NCBI RefSeq assembly: GCF_030645195.1
Contig: NZ_JAUSLW010000198.1
Span: 124,001 to 188,000 of the forward strand
Reading direction: 5' to 3'
DNA length: 64,000 nt
Source: Phenylobacterium sp.
GTDB taxonomy: Bacteria > Pseudomonadota > Alphaproteobacteria > Caulobacterales > Caulobacteraceae
Below the pieces are notes generated by a model, which made no database searches, was not told where the DNA came from, and was given only the letters and a program-made list of their open reading frames with translations. Position 1 is the first letter of the stretch, and every line of letters starts with the position of its first letter. Shown here piece after piece: positions 1 to 8,786 of the stretch. A program made the position numbers and the translations under genes.

Positions 1-124
1 CCGCCTCGGCATGGCTGGCGTAGGCGCCCACCAGGTCGACCTTGGAGAGGTCGCGGAAGGTGTTGTGCTCGAGGTCTTCAAGTTCACCGCCGATGACGAG
101 GTGCAGGAGCTGCTTGTCGGGCAT
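1..124 (-). CDS. DUF4170 family protein (partial, 3' end outside window)
   Basis: Only the N-terminal 41 residues are visible, beginning MPDKQLLHLVIGGELEDLEH at the ATG whose complement ends at position 124. The opening and the motif F-R-D-L-S-K-V-D-x-V-G-A-Y match the short DUF4170 proteins of alphaproteobacteria, which are usually 70-90 residues and have no assigned biochemical role. The gene follows the inositol-monophosphatase-like gene on the same strand after about 22 bp, so it is probably the distal gene of a tldE-phosphatase-DUF4170 operon. The family assignment comes from recalled sequence resemblance. Confidence 0.8.
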   Translation of the reverse strand, partial: MPDKQLLHLVIGGELEDLEHNTFRDLSKVDLVGAYASHAEA

Positions 125-146
125 GGCTGAGGTTTTCCGAAGTGAA

Positions 147-941
147 TCAACTCCTCAAGGCGATATGCCCGACACGGTTAAGGATCAATGGCGCCAGACG
201 CGGCGCGGCGCAGACAAGGCTGGGCTGGGCGGGATTGGCCTGGTTGTAGGCGAAGGGCTTGCCCAGGTGGTCGCCGCAATAGGCGCCGGCCTCGCGGGCG
301 ATCAGATCGGCGGCGGCCAGGTCCCAGTCGCTCTTGGCCACCAGGGCCACGGCGGCGTCGAAGGCACCGGCGGCCACCAGGCACATGCGGTAGGCGGTGG
401 AGTTGCGCGCCTCGATCCGCATGGCCGGCCAGGGCTGTGGCCAGGAGGGATGCTCGAACATCCTCTGGTCGCCCACCATGCCGCAGCCCTCGACGAGATC
501 GCGATCGCTGGCGCGGATACCGGTGTCGTTCATCCAGGCGCCCTGTCCCGCGAGGGCGGTGTAGGTCTCCTCCACATCGGGGGCGAAGACCACGCCGGCG
601 ATGGGCAGGCCATCCTCCACCACGGCGACGGAGACCGCCCACCAGGGCCGGTCGCGGATGAAGGCCCGGGTGCCGTCGATGGAGTCCACCACGAACAGGC
701 GGCGCGTGGACAGGCGGTCGGAATTGTCGGCGGTCTCCTCCGACAGCCAGCCATAGTCGGGCCGCGCGCTCCGCAGGCGTTGCGTCAGCAGGGCGTCGGT
801 GGCGAGATCGGCATTGGTGACCTGCGACTTGTCGGCCTTGTAGTCGACCGTCAGGCCCTGGCGGCGCAGGTCGGTGGCCAGCAGCCCGGCCTCCCGCGCG
901 GCGGCGACGATCAGGTCGAGATCGGCGCGCGCATCGGTCAT
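147..941 (-). CDS. inositol monophosphatase / CysQ-like phosphatase family protein
   Basis: 264 residues, close to the usual family length. Metal-dependent sugar-phosphate or PAP phosphatase. The motifs are all present: S-E-E-T near residues 67-70 (metal-binding Glu), V-V-D-S-I-D-G-T at 84-91 (the DPIDGT box with Ser for Pro), and S-D-W-D-L-A-A-A-D at 204-212 (the WD box). Substrate could be inositol phosphate, 3'-phosphoadenosine 5'-phosphate or another small phosphate ester; sequence alone does not decide. The start ATG overlaps the tldE stop by 4 nt (ATGA), implying translational coupling. Confidence 0.9.
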   Translation of the reverse strand: MTDARADLDLIVAAAREAGLLATDLRRQGLTVDYKADKSQVTNADLATDALLTQRLRSARPDYGWLSEETADNSDRLSTRRLFVVDSIDGTRAFIRDRPWWAVSVAVVEDGLPIAGVVFAPDVEETYTALAGQGAWMNDTGIRASDRDLVEGCGMVGDQRMFEHPSWPQPWPAMRIEARNSTAYRMCLVAAGAFDAAVALVAKSDWDLAAADLIAREAGAYCGDHLGKPFAYNQANPAQPSLVCAAPRLAPLILNRVGHIALRS

Positions 942-2269
942 TTCCCGGCGATGGCCAGACCGTCCACCAGGATCGAGGGCGCGTTGGCCGAACCGCGGAA
1001 CTCCAGGTCCGAGCCGGGGATCAGGCGGGCGTAGATATCGATCAGGTTGCCGGCCACGGTGATCTCGGTCACCGGATAGGCCAGCTCGCCGCCTTCGAAC
1101 CAGAAGCCCGCGCAACCCACCGACCAGTCGCCGGTGTTGGCGTTCAGCGAGGGGCCGAACATCGAGGTGATCAGTACGCCCTTGCCGGCCTGCGCCATCA
1201 GGGCGGCCTGGTCCTTGTCCCCGGGGAGCAGGGTCAGGTTGGTGGTGCTGACGCCCGGAGGGCCGGCGAGGCCCCGGGAGGCGTGACCGGTGGTCTCCAG
1301 GCCCAGCTGCCGGGCCGAGGAGGAGTTCATCAGCCAGGTGGTGAGCACCCCGTCGTCGATCAGGTTCCAGGCGCGGTTGGCCACCCCTTCGTCGTCGAAG
1401 GGGGAGGAGCCCAGGCCGCGCACCTTGTGCGGGTCGTCGGTGACCGTGATCCCCTTGGCGAAGATCTGCTGGCCCAGCCTGTCCTTGAGGAAGGAGTTGC
1501 CGCGGGCGATGGAGGGCCCGGAGATGGCGCCGATCAGCGGACCGATCAGGGACATGGCCAGGCGGTTCTCAAAGATCACCGGGGCGGTGGTGGAGTCGAT
1601 CTTGCGGGCCCCCAGGCGGGCGGCGGCCCGGCGGCCGGCCTCGGCGCCGATGCTCTCGGGGGTGGGCAGGTCGGACTGCCAGCGGGTGGAGCGGCCGTCA
1701 TAGCCGCCCTCCATCTCGTCGCCCTCGCTGGCGATCACCGAGACCCCGATGGAATAGCTCGAGGCGCGGTGCACGCCGGAGAAGCCGCCGGAGGTCACCA
1801 GCCGCCACTGGCCCGAGGAGGTGGAGGCCGAGCCGCCGTCGGAATTGGTGACGCGCGGCATGGCGCGGCCGGCCTCTTCGGCGGCGCGGGCGCGGTCCTC
1901 CAGCTGTTCGGGCGTCGGCTCGGCGCCGTCGTAGAGATCGAGGTCGGGGAAGGGGCCCCGGGCCAGGCGCTTGGGGTCGGCGAGACCGGAATAGGGATCC
2001 TCGGGCGCCAGCCGGGCCATGGCCACGGCGCGTTCCACCAGCTTGGCCCGGGCGTCGGCCGAGATGTCGGAGCCCGACACGGTGGCCTGCTGCTTGCCGA
2101 TGAAGACCCGCAGGCCGAGGTCGCGAGACTCCTCTCGCTCCACCTCTTCCAGCTTGCCCAGGCGGACATTGATCCCAAGGGCGGCGCGCTCGGCGCCCAC
2201 GGCTTCGGCGCTATCGGCGCCGGCCTTCAGGGCGGCGGCGACGACATCGGCTAACAGGCTCTCTTCCAT
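938..2269 (-). CDS. tldE: TldE/PmbA family metalloprotease subunit
   Basis: 443 residues, normal for TldE/PmbA. TldD and TldE form a heterodimeric zinc protease that degrades unstructured peptides and in enterobacteria processes microcin B17 and the CcdA antitoxin. TldE lacks the metal site; the partner TldD is encoded at 25769-27205. Typical features seen are the N-terminal V-x-x-A-L-K-A-G-A-D-x-A-E-A region, T-S-G-G-F-S-G in the middle and the G-C-A-G-F-W-F-E-G-G-E tail. Start chosen at the ATG ending at 2269, since further upstream in frame the sequence is arginine-rich and non-family. The stop overlaps the next gene by 4 nt. Confidence 0.93.
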   Translation of the reverse strand: MEESLLADVVAAALKAGADSAEAVGAERAALGINVRLGKLEEVEREESRDLGLRVFIGKQQATVSGSDISADARAKLVERAVAMARLAPEDPYSGLADPKRLARGPFPDLDLYDGAEPTPEQLEDRARAAEEAGRAMPRVTNSDGGSASTSSGQWRLVTSGGFSGVHRASSYSIGVSVIASEGDEMEGGYDGRSTRWQSDLPTPESIGAEAGRRAAARLGARKIDSTTAPVIFENRLAMSLIGPLIGAISGPSIARGNSFLKDRLGQQIFAKGITVTDDPHKVRGLGSSPFDDEGVANRAWNLIDDGVLTTWLMNSSSARQLGLETTGHASRGLAGPPGVSTTNLTLLPGDKDQAALMAQAGKGVLITSMFGPSLNANTGDWSVGCAGFWFEGGELAYPVTEITVAGNLIDIYARLIPGSDLEFRGSANAPSILVDGLAIAGK

Positions 2270-2366
2270 GCGGTGGATATGGCCGGGCGAAGGCTCGGGG
2301 GCAAGCCCGGCGCCCTCTCGCGCGCGTGACGGGCGGCGAAACCGCCTCCACTTTCGCCTGTGACGC

Positions 2367-2774
2367 TCAGGCGATGGCGTAGAACAGCAGGGCCACGCCG
2401 ATGAAGACATAGGCCAGCCAGGTCATCAGGACGCCAATGACGCGCGGGAACGAGGTGCCTCCGCTATTGGAAAGGCCCACGGCGTGCAGGCCGCGGCCGA
2501 CGAACATCACGAAGCCGGCCAGATGGATGGCCAGGGTCGGGGCGTTGACCACCGCCAGGACCGCGATCCCGGCCATGGCGGCGGGGATGTATTCGGTGGC
2601 GTTGCCGAAGGCGCGGATGGCCTGGGCCAGTTCCGGTATGCCCTCGTCGCCCAGCGCCACCTTGTGCTTTTGGCGCTGGCGCACCACCAGCAGGGACAGG
2701 ACCAGCAGCAGGAACATGTGCAGGCCGACCCAGAGGGCCGCGGCGTTGCCCGATGTCGATGTCACGGCGTCCAT
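2367..2774 (-). CDS. MAPEG family membrane protein
   Basis: 135 residues with four predicted membrane segments. The pattern F-G-N-A-T-E-Y-I-P followed by a G-R-x-L-H-A-x-G segment is typical of the MAPEG superfamily (membrane-associated proteins in eicosanoid and glutathione metabolism), bacterial YecN/MlaA-like branch. Bacterial members are often glutathione-dependent transferases or peroxidases, but substrates are mostly unknown. The ATG ending at 2774 gives a start just before the first hydrophobic helix. It lies about 80 bp downstream of ubiD on the same strand and may be cotranscribed with it. Confidence 0.85.
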   Translation of the reverse strand: MDAVTSTSGNAAALWVGLHMFLLLVLSLLVVRQRQKHKVALGDEGIPELAQAIRAFGNATEYIPAAMAGIAVLAVVNAPTLAIHLAGFVMFVGRGLHAVGLSNSGGTSFPRVIGVLMTWLAYVFIGVALLFYAIA

Positions 2775-2855
2775 GGTGTCAGTCCCCCTCTTGCGCCCCC
2801 CCGGGCTGGCGCGCAGTTGGGGTCGGAAATCGGCAAAGGGCAAGCCTTTGCGGCT

Positions 2856-4382
2856 CTAGGTCACAGGCTCGCCGCCGCCCGGCAGGCCCAGCCGGGCCCA
2901 CTTCTCGGTCACGAGTTTCACCGTGGCCTCGTCCATGCCGAGCTTCTCCCCCCACTCTCGGTGGGTCTCCGGCGGCCACTTGTTGGTGGCGTCCAGGCCC
3001 ACCTTCGACCCCAGCCCGCTCTCGGGCGAGGCGAAGTCCAGATAGTCGATGGGGGTGTTCTCGATCAGGGTGATGTCGCGGGCCGGGTCCATGCGGGTCG
3101 ACAGCGCCCACATGACGTCCTTCCAGTCGCGGGCGTCGATGTCGTCGTCCACGACGATCACCCACTTGGTGTACATGAACTGCCGCAGGTAGCTCCAGAC
3201 ACCCATCATCACCCGCTTGGCGTGGCCGGGATAGGCCTTCTTCATGGAGACCACGGCGATGCGGTAGGAGCAGCCCTCCGGCGGCAGCCAGAAATCGACG
3301 ATCTCCGGGAACTGCTGGCGCAGCAGGGGGATGAAGACCTCGTTCAGCGCTTCGCCCAACACCGACGGCTCGTCCGGTGGGCGGCCGGTGAAGGTGGTGA
3401 GGTAGATCGGGTTCTTCCGCATGGTGATGGCGCTCACCTGGAAGACCGGGAACTGTTCGACGGAGTTGTAGTAGCCGGTGTGGTCGCCGTAGGGGCCCTC
3501 GTCGGCGTACTCGTCCAGCAGGACGTGGCCCTCGATGACGATCTCGGCCTCGGCCGGCACCATCAGGGGCACGGTCTTGGCGGCCACCAGCTCCACCTTG
3601 GCGCCGCGCATCAGACCGGCGAATTGATATTCCGACAGGGTGTCGGGCACCGGGGTCACGGCGGCCAGGATCGTGCCCGGATCGGCGCCGATCACCACGC
3701 AGGCGGGCAGGGGCTCGCGCTTGCCGGCGCTCTTCCAGCGCCGGTGATGCTGGGCGCCGCCGCGATGGGCCAGCCAGCGCATGATGGTGCGGTCCTTCGA
3801 CAGCACCTGCATCCGGTAGATGCCGAGATTGTAGTCGTCCTCCCGGTCCTGCGACGGACCCTTGGTCACCACCAGGGGCCAGGTGATCAGGGGCGCGGGC
3901 TCGCCGGGCCAGCAGGTCTGGATGGGCAGCTTGTTGAGGTCGATCTGGTCGCCGGTCCAGACGATCTCCTGGACCGGGGCCTTCTTCACCGTGGCCGGGC
4001 GCATGGCCATGATGGTCTTGGCCAGCGGCAGCATGTCCCAGGCGTCCTTCAGGCCGCGGGGGGGCTCAGGGCTGCGCAGGAAGGCCAGCAGTTCGCCCAC
4101 TTCGCGCAGGTCGGCGGCGGTGGTGCGCTCGCGGCCCTCCAGGGTGACCCCCATGGCCACGCGCTTGACCGTGCCGAACAGGTTGACCAGGCAGGGCATG
4201 CCCGAGGGCTCGCCGTCGGCGCGGGTGACGTTCTCGAACAGCACCGCCGGGCCGCCCGTGGCCAGCAGTCGGCGCTGGATCTCGGTCATCTCCAGGACCG
4301 AGGACACCGGCTCCTTGACGCGCACGAGCTCGCCCGCGGCTTCCAGCTTGGCGATGAAATCCCGCAGGGACCGATAGGCCAT
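2856..4382 (-). CDS. ubiD: 4-hydroxy-3-polyprenylbenzoate decarboxylase (UbiD family)
   Basis: 508 residues, full length for UbiD. It decarboxylates the polyprenylated 4-hydroxybenzoate ring in ubiquinone synthesis using prenylated FMN supplied by UbiX. Family signatures include the N-terminal R-S-L-R-D-F-I-A-x-L-E, the [21 protein letters not shown] region, which contains cofactor- and metal-binding acidic residues, and the [14 protein letters not shown] motif. The start ATG ends at 4382. ubiA, the preceding pathway step, is also in the window (10939-11877) but not adjacent. Confidence 0.96.
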   Translation of the reverse strand: MAYRSLRDFIAKLEAAGELVRVKEPVSSVLEMTEIQRRLLATGGPAVLFENVTRADGEPSGMPCLVNLFGTVKRVAMGVTLEGRERTTAADLREVGELLAFLRSPEPPRGLKDAWDMLPLAKTIMAMRPATVKKAPVQEIVWTGDQIDLNKLPIQTCWPGEPAPLITWPLVVTKGPSQDREDDYNLGIYRMQVLSKDRTIMRWLAHRGGAQHHRRWKSAGKREPLPACVVIGADPGTILAAVTPVPDTLSEYQFAGLMRGAKVELVAAKTVPLMVPAEAEIVIEGHVLLDEYADEGPYGDHTGYYNSVEQFPVFQVSAITMRKNPIYLTTFTGRPPDEPSVLGEALNEVFIPLLRQQFPEIVDFWLPPEGCSYRIAVVSMKKAYPGHAKRVMMGVWSYLRQFMYTKWVIVVDDDIDARDWKDVMWALSTRMDPARDITLIENTPIDYLDFASPESGLGSKVGLDATNKWPPETHREWGEKLGMDEATVKLVTEKWARLGLPGGGEPVT

Positions 4383-4473
4383 GTGCTCTCCAGAACAGTT
4401 GGCCGGAAGCTAGGGCCGGCCCCCGCGTCTGTCACCCTTTGCGGTGCGGAGCGGGAGGGCTAAAATCAAACCC

Positions 4474-4698
4474 ATGAAACGCCTCGACCTCGACGACCTG
4501 CCGCCCAAGCTCGCCCAACTGCTCACCGGCCTGGCGGAGGGCGAAGAGTTGCTGCTGGTCCAGGACGGCATGGTGGCCGGCCACCTGACCGGCGGCGCCC
4601 CCGTCCCGGCGACCACCGGCGAGCCTGCACCGCCGCCGGAGGAGCAAGCCTCGGAGATCTTCGAGCAGTTCCGCGCGATGATGGAAGACGAGTTCTAG
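4474..4698 (+). CDS. small hypothetical protein, antitoxin-like N-terminus
   Basis: 74 residues. An ATG ten codons upstream is possible, but the one at 4474 opens the well-formed sequence MKRLDLDDLPPKLAQLLTG. The segment G-E-E-L-L-L-V-Q-D-G-M-V-A-G-H-L resembles the beta-strand core of Phd/YefM-type proteins (a ligand-like 'vvvtrdGkpva.L' pattern), followed by an acidic, proline-rich tail. No adjacent toxin gene is visible, so a toxin-antitoxin role is not supported. The gene converges on the MmcQ/YjbR gene, the two stop codons sharing bases (4695-4698). Confidence 0.6.
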   Translation: MKRLDLDDLPPKLAQLLTGLAEGEELLLVQDGMVAGHLTGGAPVPATTGEPAPPPEEQASEIFEQFRAMMEDEF

Positions 4699-5039
4699 AC
4701 CTTCGCGGCGTCGAACTCCTTGACCCACTTCTTCGGCGCGATCTCCCGCCAGCGGCGGTCCAGGAAGTTGCGGAACGAGCCAGGATGCAGGCTGTCGATC
4801 CGGGCCAGGATGGCGGGATAGTCCTTGTAGTGGGCGGTGATGTGGAAGGTGGCCGGTTCGGCCTCCATCAGCATCTCGCGCTCGTCGAAGCTGATCCCGG
4901 TGAGCACCATGCTCTGGTCGTCGCGACGCAGGCGGGTGAAGAACTTGCCGTTCACCTTGAAGGCCGGCGAGCCGTAGGACATGCCCTCCTCGACGCCTGG
5001 AAACGACAGGACGATCTCGCGCATCTCTTCAGGGGTCAT
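4695..5039 (-). CDS. MmcQ/YjbR family protein
   Basis: 114 residues, the usual length of the MmcQ/YjbR double-stranded-DNA-binding-like fold. Recognisable features are the start M-T-P-E-E-M-R-E-I-V-L-S-F-P-G-V-E-E with S-Y-G-S-P-A-F-K-V-N-G-K-F-F next, and the terminal W-R-E-I-A-P-K-K-W-V-K-E-F. No specific function is established for most members. The gene begins 65 bp before the remnant of a YdeI-type gene on the same strand. It overlaps the end of the small gene on the other strand by 4 nt. Confidence 0.88.
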   Translation of the reverse strand: MTPEEMREIVLSFPGVEEGMSYGSPAFKVNGKFFTRLRRDDQSMVLTGISFDEREMLMEAEPATFHITAHYKDYPAILARIDSLHPGSFRNFLDRRWREIAPKKWVKEFDAAKV

Positions 5040-5104
5040 GGAGCTGCTCCGTCTCTCGGGTCAAGGCTCGTCCCGGTCGCCGTCGACGTCAATCGCGGCG
5101 TGGC

Positions 5105-5671
5105 CTATTTGGTGGGCGAGCCGAGCTGGCGGCCTTCCGCCGAGGCGTCGATCAGGATGGTCAAGCGCTTGGCCCGAGTCGGCTCGGTCTTGGCGCTGGT
5201 GACCCGATGGACCGCCACCTTGCGGTACCAGGCCGGGAAGGCCTAGAAGCCGGCCCAGGCCTTGGCGTTGGCCTGGAACTGGGCCAGTTCGGCGGCGGTG
5301 AAAACCTCGGCGGGCTTCTCGTAGGAGTACTGTCGGCTCCTTGCCTTGCCGGCCTGATACGCCGCGCGCCCGGCTGGCGCGATCAGGCCCAGGGCGTCCA
5401 GTTCGACATAGCGCTTCAGATTGACCTGGCTCCAGATCCCGCTGGCTTTGCGCGGCGTGAAGCGGATGCGATAGGCCTCCTCGTCGATGCGGTGGCGCAC
5501 CCCGTCGATCCAGCCATGGGCGAGCGCCTGGTCCACTGACTGCGGCCAGGTCATGGAGGGCTTGCCCGATCCCACCTTCCAGAAACCGACCGAAAGCTCA
5601 GTCTGGCTGGTATGGTGCTCGGCCAGCCACCTGCGGAAGTCGGCGGGGGTTGGGAAGAACAGCGTGTCCAT
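5105..5671 (-). pseudogene. YdeI/OmpD-associated family gene interrupted by an in-frame TAG
   Basis: Reading from the ATG ending at 5671 gives 142 residues (MDTLFFPTPADFRRWLAEHH..., with Q-A-L-A-H-G-W-I-D-G and K-R-Y-V-E-L) typical of the YdeI/OmpD-associated family, then a TAG at 5243-5245. The same frame continues for another 45 codons as A-F-P-A-W-Y-R-K-V-A-V-H-R-V followed by S-A-K-T-E-P-T-R-A-K-R-L, which is the conserved YdeI C-terminus, and ends at a TAG at 5105-5107. The gene therefore appears to be a full family member split by one amber codon after ...AKAWAGF. It could be a real nonsense mutation, a functional truncation, or a sequencing error. The start overlaps the ggt stop by one base. 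Confidence 0.85.
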
Positions 5672-7434
5672 CAGTAGCCCAGGGCCACGCCGTCCTTGCG
5701 CATCTCCGTGGCCGCGGCGTAGCGGCCGGGCCAGCGTTCGATGGCCTGGTAGCCGCCATAGCCGCCGGGCTCGGGCGCCATGACCCAGCCGATCTTGGCG
5801 AGCGCCTGGCGGGTCGCCTCCGGCACGCCGGTCTCCAGGTTCAGCACGCCTGTCCCCTGCTGGGCCTCGCCGGTGGGTTCGGTGGAGCCGCCGTGATGCC
5901 AGCGGGGCGCGTCGCCGGCCTCCTGGATCGCCAGACCGTGGTCGACCATGTTGGAGATGATCTGGGCCTGGCCCTGGGGCTGCATGTCGCCGCCCATGAC
6001 GCCGAAGGCCAGCCAGGGTGCGTCCCCCTTGGTGGCGAAGCCCGGGATGACGGTCTGGAAGGGCCGCTTGCCCGGCGCGTAGAGGTTGGGGTGGCCGTCG
6101 GTCAGGGCGAAGAGCTCCCCGCGATCCTGGAACATGAAGCCCAGGCCATCGGGCATCAGCCCTGAGCCCATGCCGCGATAGTTGGACTGGATGATCGAGA
6201 CCATCATGCCGTCGGCGTCGGCGGTGGTGAAATAGGTGGTGTCGCCGTGGCTGGGCGCCTGGCCGGGATTGACCGGGGTCAGGATGCGGTTGGGCGAGAT
6301 CAACTTGGCGCGTTCCTGGGCGTAGGCCTTGGAGATCAGCCACTCGGTGGGGATCTTGGCGAAGTCCGGGTCGGCGTAGAAACGGGCGCGGTCCTCGAAG
6401 GCCAGGCGCTTGGCCTCGACGCTGTGGTGGATGGCGGCGGCCGACTGGAAGCCCATCGCCTTGAGGTCGAATTCCTCCATGATGTTCAGGGCCTGCAGGG
6501 TGGCCAGGCCCTGGCTGTTGGGGGAGAGGCCCCAGACGTCGACGCCGCGATAATTGACCTTGTGCGGCGGGTCCCAGCGGGAATGGTGGGCGGCGAGGTC
6601 GGCGCGGGTCATCCAGCCGCCGATGCGCTGGAAGTAGCGTTCGATCGTGGTGGCGATCTCGCCGTCATAGAAGCCGTCGCGGCCCCCGGCGGCGATCAGG
6701 CCATAGGTGCGGGCCAGCGCCGGATTGCGGAACACCTCGCCCTCCAACGGGGTCCTGCCGTTCGGCGCCCAGACCGACTTGAAGTTGGCCGTCTCCTCGA
6801 TCCCGGCGGCAGGCTTGGTGAAGTTGGTGAGCGACCGGGCCAGGTAGTAGGCGACGTTCTGGGTGACCGGGGCGCCCTCCTGACAGTGGGCGATGGCTGG
6901 GGCGAAGAGGTCTTTCCACGCGAGCTTCCCGTAGCGCTGGTGCAGGGTCCACCAGGCGTCCACGGCGCCCGGTACGCTGACCGAGACGGCGCCATAGGAG
7001 GGGATCAGGCCCTTCTTCGAACGACTCCGCACCGTCTCCAGGGACAGGGCCCTGGGGCTGCGGCCCGAGCCGTTGAGGCCCATGACCTGCTTGGTCTTCG
7101 GGTCCCACAGCATGACGAAGCAGTCGCCGCCGACCCCGCAGGAGATCGGCTCGACGAAGCCCAGGACCGCGTTGGCGGCGATGGCGGCGTCCACCGCCGA
7201 GCCGCCGGCCTTCAGGGTGTCGATCGCCGCCATCGTGGCCAGGGGGTGTGCGGTGGCCGCCGCCCCATGGAGTCCCCAGGCGGCGCTGCGGCTGGCGAAG
7301 GTGGCGCCGTCCACCCGGTCGCCGCCATGGACGTCGGGGCGGTTGCGATTGGGATTGTCGGAGCGTGCGTCGGCCAGGGCGCGGGTGGCGAGCGCGGCGG
7401 CGGGCAGGGCGGCGAGGAAGGTGCGGCGGCGCAT
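5671..7434 (-). CDS. ggt: gamma-glutamyltransferase
   Basis: 587 residues, normal for the Ntn-hydrolase gamma-glutamyltransferase proenzyme. It cleaves glutathione or transfers its gamma-glutamyl group, acting in the periplasm. The N-terminus MRRRTFLAALPAAALATRALA is a signal peptide with a twin-arginine-like start. The autoprocessing and nucleophile site is in G-D-T-T-Y-F-T-T-A-D-A-D-G, where the second Thr of the T-T pair is expected to become the N-terminus of the small subunit. S-C-G-V-G-G-D-C-F and R-G-M-G-S-G-L downstream are also typical. It could recycle glutathione made by gshA at 19565. Confidence 0.93.
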   Translation of the reverse strand: MRRRTFLAALPAAALATRALADARSDNPNRNRPDVHGGDRVDGATFASRSAAWGLHGAAATAHPLATMAAIDTLKAGGSAVDAAIAANAVLGFVEPISCGVGGDCFVMLWDPKTKQVMGLNGSGRSPRALSLETVRSRSKKGLIPSYGAVSVSVPGAVDAWWTLHQRYGKLAWKDLFAPAIAHCQEGAPVTQNVAYYLARSLTNFTKPAAGIEETANFKSVWAPNGRTPLEGEVFRNPALARTYGLIAAGGRDGFYDGEIATTIERYFQRIGGWMTRADLAAHHSRWDPPHKVNYRGVDVWGLSPNSQGLATLQALNIMEEFDLKAMGFQSAAAIHHSVEAKRLAFEDRARFYADPDFAKIPTEWLISKAYAQERAKLISPNRILTPVNPGQAPSHGDTTYFTTADADGMMVSIIQSNYRGMGSGLMPDGLGFMFQDRGELFALTDGHPNLYAPGKRPFQTVIPGFATKGDAPWLAFGVMGGDMQPQGQAQIISNMVDHGLAIQEAGDAPRWHHGGSTEPTGEAQQGTGVLNLETGVPEATRQALAKIGWVMAPEPGGYGGYQAIERWPGRYAAATEMRKDGVALGY

Positions 7435-7506
7435 GCGGACTCCGGATCTGGGGGCTTGGTCCCCGATCCTAACCCCAGGCTCAGGCCTGCGTCAGGTCTT
7501 CATCCG

Positions 7507-8736
7507 TCAGGGCGCCGGCTGGATGTTGAGGAAGTCCAGGGCGTCGCCGATCGGGATGAAGAGATTGATTCCGGTGGGGAGGTCGTCGGGCCGATAGGCC
7601 AGGACCGTGATGCCGATCACCGCGCCCTTCTCGTCCAGCAGCGGCCCACCGCTGTTGCCCGGATTCACGTTCACATCGCTTTGCAGGAAATTCAGGCCAT
7701 CGAGGATGCGATAGGCCGAGACGATCCCCTTGGTGAGGGTGCCCTGGAACTTCTCATCCAGCGGCGTGCCCACGGCGATGACGGTGTCGCCCGCGCGCGC
7801 CAGTCCGCGCCTGAGGCGCAGCGGCTGGCGACTATGGGTCGAGGCCTTGATCAGGGCCACGTCGCGGCGCTTGTCGGTGCGGACCACCTCGCCGAGGCCC
7901 TCGAAGCCGTCTGACCAGCGGATCTTCACGCTTTTCGAGGCGCCGACGACATGGCGGTTCGTGAGCAGATAGCCGTCCGAGGAGATGAGGAATCCGCTGC
8001 CGTGGCCGTCATCGCTGAGCACGGTGACCACCGATCCCGCAGCCTCCTGCAGCGGCATCCGGACGTCGGGAGCCAGGGCGAGGGGGAGGGGGGCGGCGTC
8101 CTTGGCGGGGGCCAGCGCATCGGTCGGAGCGGTCTGCCCGCGCACCAAGGTGAGGAAGGCCGGGTCGGCTAGCAACTTGCGCGAATTTTCGCGGAAGGCG
8201 GAAATGACCACCCGTTCCAAGGCGTCGTCCGACCGACTTTTGTTCTCCAGGCTCGCCGTGGTCGCCATTCGCCCGATGATCTCGCGGCGGACGGGATCAA
8301 AGACCTGCCACTCCACCGCCATGGAGGCGGAGATTCTGAACCCCATCTCGTAGATGTTATCGGCCCAGTTTCCGCACATGCGCGCGGTCAAGGTCTTGAT
8401 CACCGCCCCAACCTGCAGTCCGCCGGACTGGGCCTCGCGCTCGAACAGGTTGTCTGGCGCTTCCCCCTGAAGATTCGCACCGGAAAGCTCTTCGTTGAAG
8501 ACGGCGCCCAACCGCTCGACGTCCGGTTCCGACAGGTTCTTCCCGGCGCGCCAGCGAAGCTTTTCGTAGTAGAGGTCGCACACAAGCGGGCTGCCCCAGT
8601 GGCCCCAGACCTCGCCATCCTTCAGGTTGAAGACCGCGCGCTTGAGGGCGACCGGCCGCTTGGCGGGCGCCTCCGCTCGAACCGTTCCGCCTACAGCCAG
8701 CGCCAGAATCGCGCCCGCAATCACCACACCACGCAT
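7507..8736 (-). CDS. secreted trypsin-like serine protease with uncharacterised N-terminal domain
   Basis: 409 residues starting from the ATG ending at 8736, which opens a clear signal peptide (MRGVVIAGAILALAVGG, cleavage probably after VRA). Residues 235-400 form a DegP/HtrA-like trypsin domain with an intact triad: His262 in T-N-R-H-V-V-G, Asp292 in R-R-D-V-A-L-I, and Ser362 in N-P-G-N-S-G-G-P. No PDZ domain follows. Residues 25-225 are an additional periplasmic domain that I do not recognise. Substrate is unknown, and the gene is flanked by unrelated ones. Confidence 0.88.
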   Translation of the reverse strand: MRGVVIAGAILALAVGGTVRAEAPAKRPVALKRAVFNLKDGEVWGHWGSPLVCDLYYEKLRWRAGKNLSEPDVERLGAVFNEELSGANLQGEAPDNLFEREAQSGGLQVGAVIKTLTARMCGNWADNIYEMGFRISASMAVEWQVFDPVRREIIGRMATTASLENKSRSDDALERVVISAFRENSRKLLADPAFLTLVRGQTAPTDALAPAKDAAPLPLALAPDVRMPLQEAAGSVVTVLSDDGHGSGFLISSDGYLLTNRHVVGASKSVKIRWSDGFEGLGEVVRTDKRRDVALIKASTHSRQPLRLRRGLARAGDTVIAVGTPLDEKFQGTLTKGIVSAYRILDGLNFLQSDVNVNPGNSGGPLLDEKGAVIGITVLAYRPDDLPTGINLFIPIGDALDFLNIQPAP

Positions 8737-8786
8737 GAGTCCCCCCAGGCCCTTTCTGGAATTACACCACAAGCTCGAGGCGGAAT

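Noticed and set aside
2484-4463. Very long open frames on the strand opposite ubiD, tldE, the ABC genes and cta genes.
   Set aside because: They are typical GC-rich antisense open frames with His/Gly/Gln/Arg-rich translation, no family motifs and no RBS.
4474-4698. Possible antitoxin of a type II toxin-antitoxin pair.
   Set aside because: No toxin-like gene is adjacent; the neighbouring MmcQ/YjbR gene is convergent and not a toxin family. Kept as hypothetical only.
5671-7434. ggt considered part of a glutathione operon with gshA.
   Set aside because: It is 12 kb away in opposite orientation with unrelated neighbours, so no operon link can be claimed.
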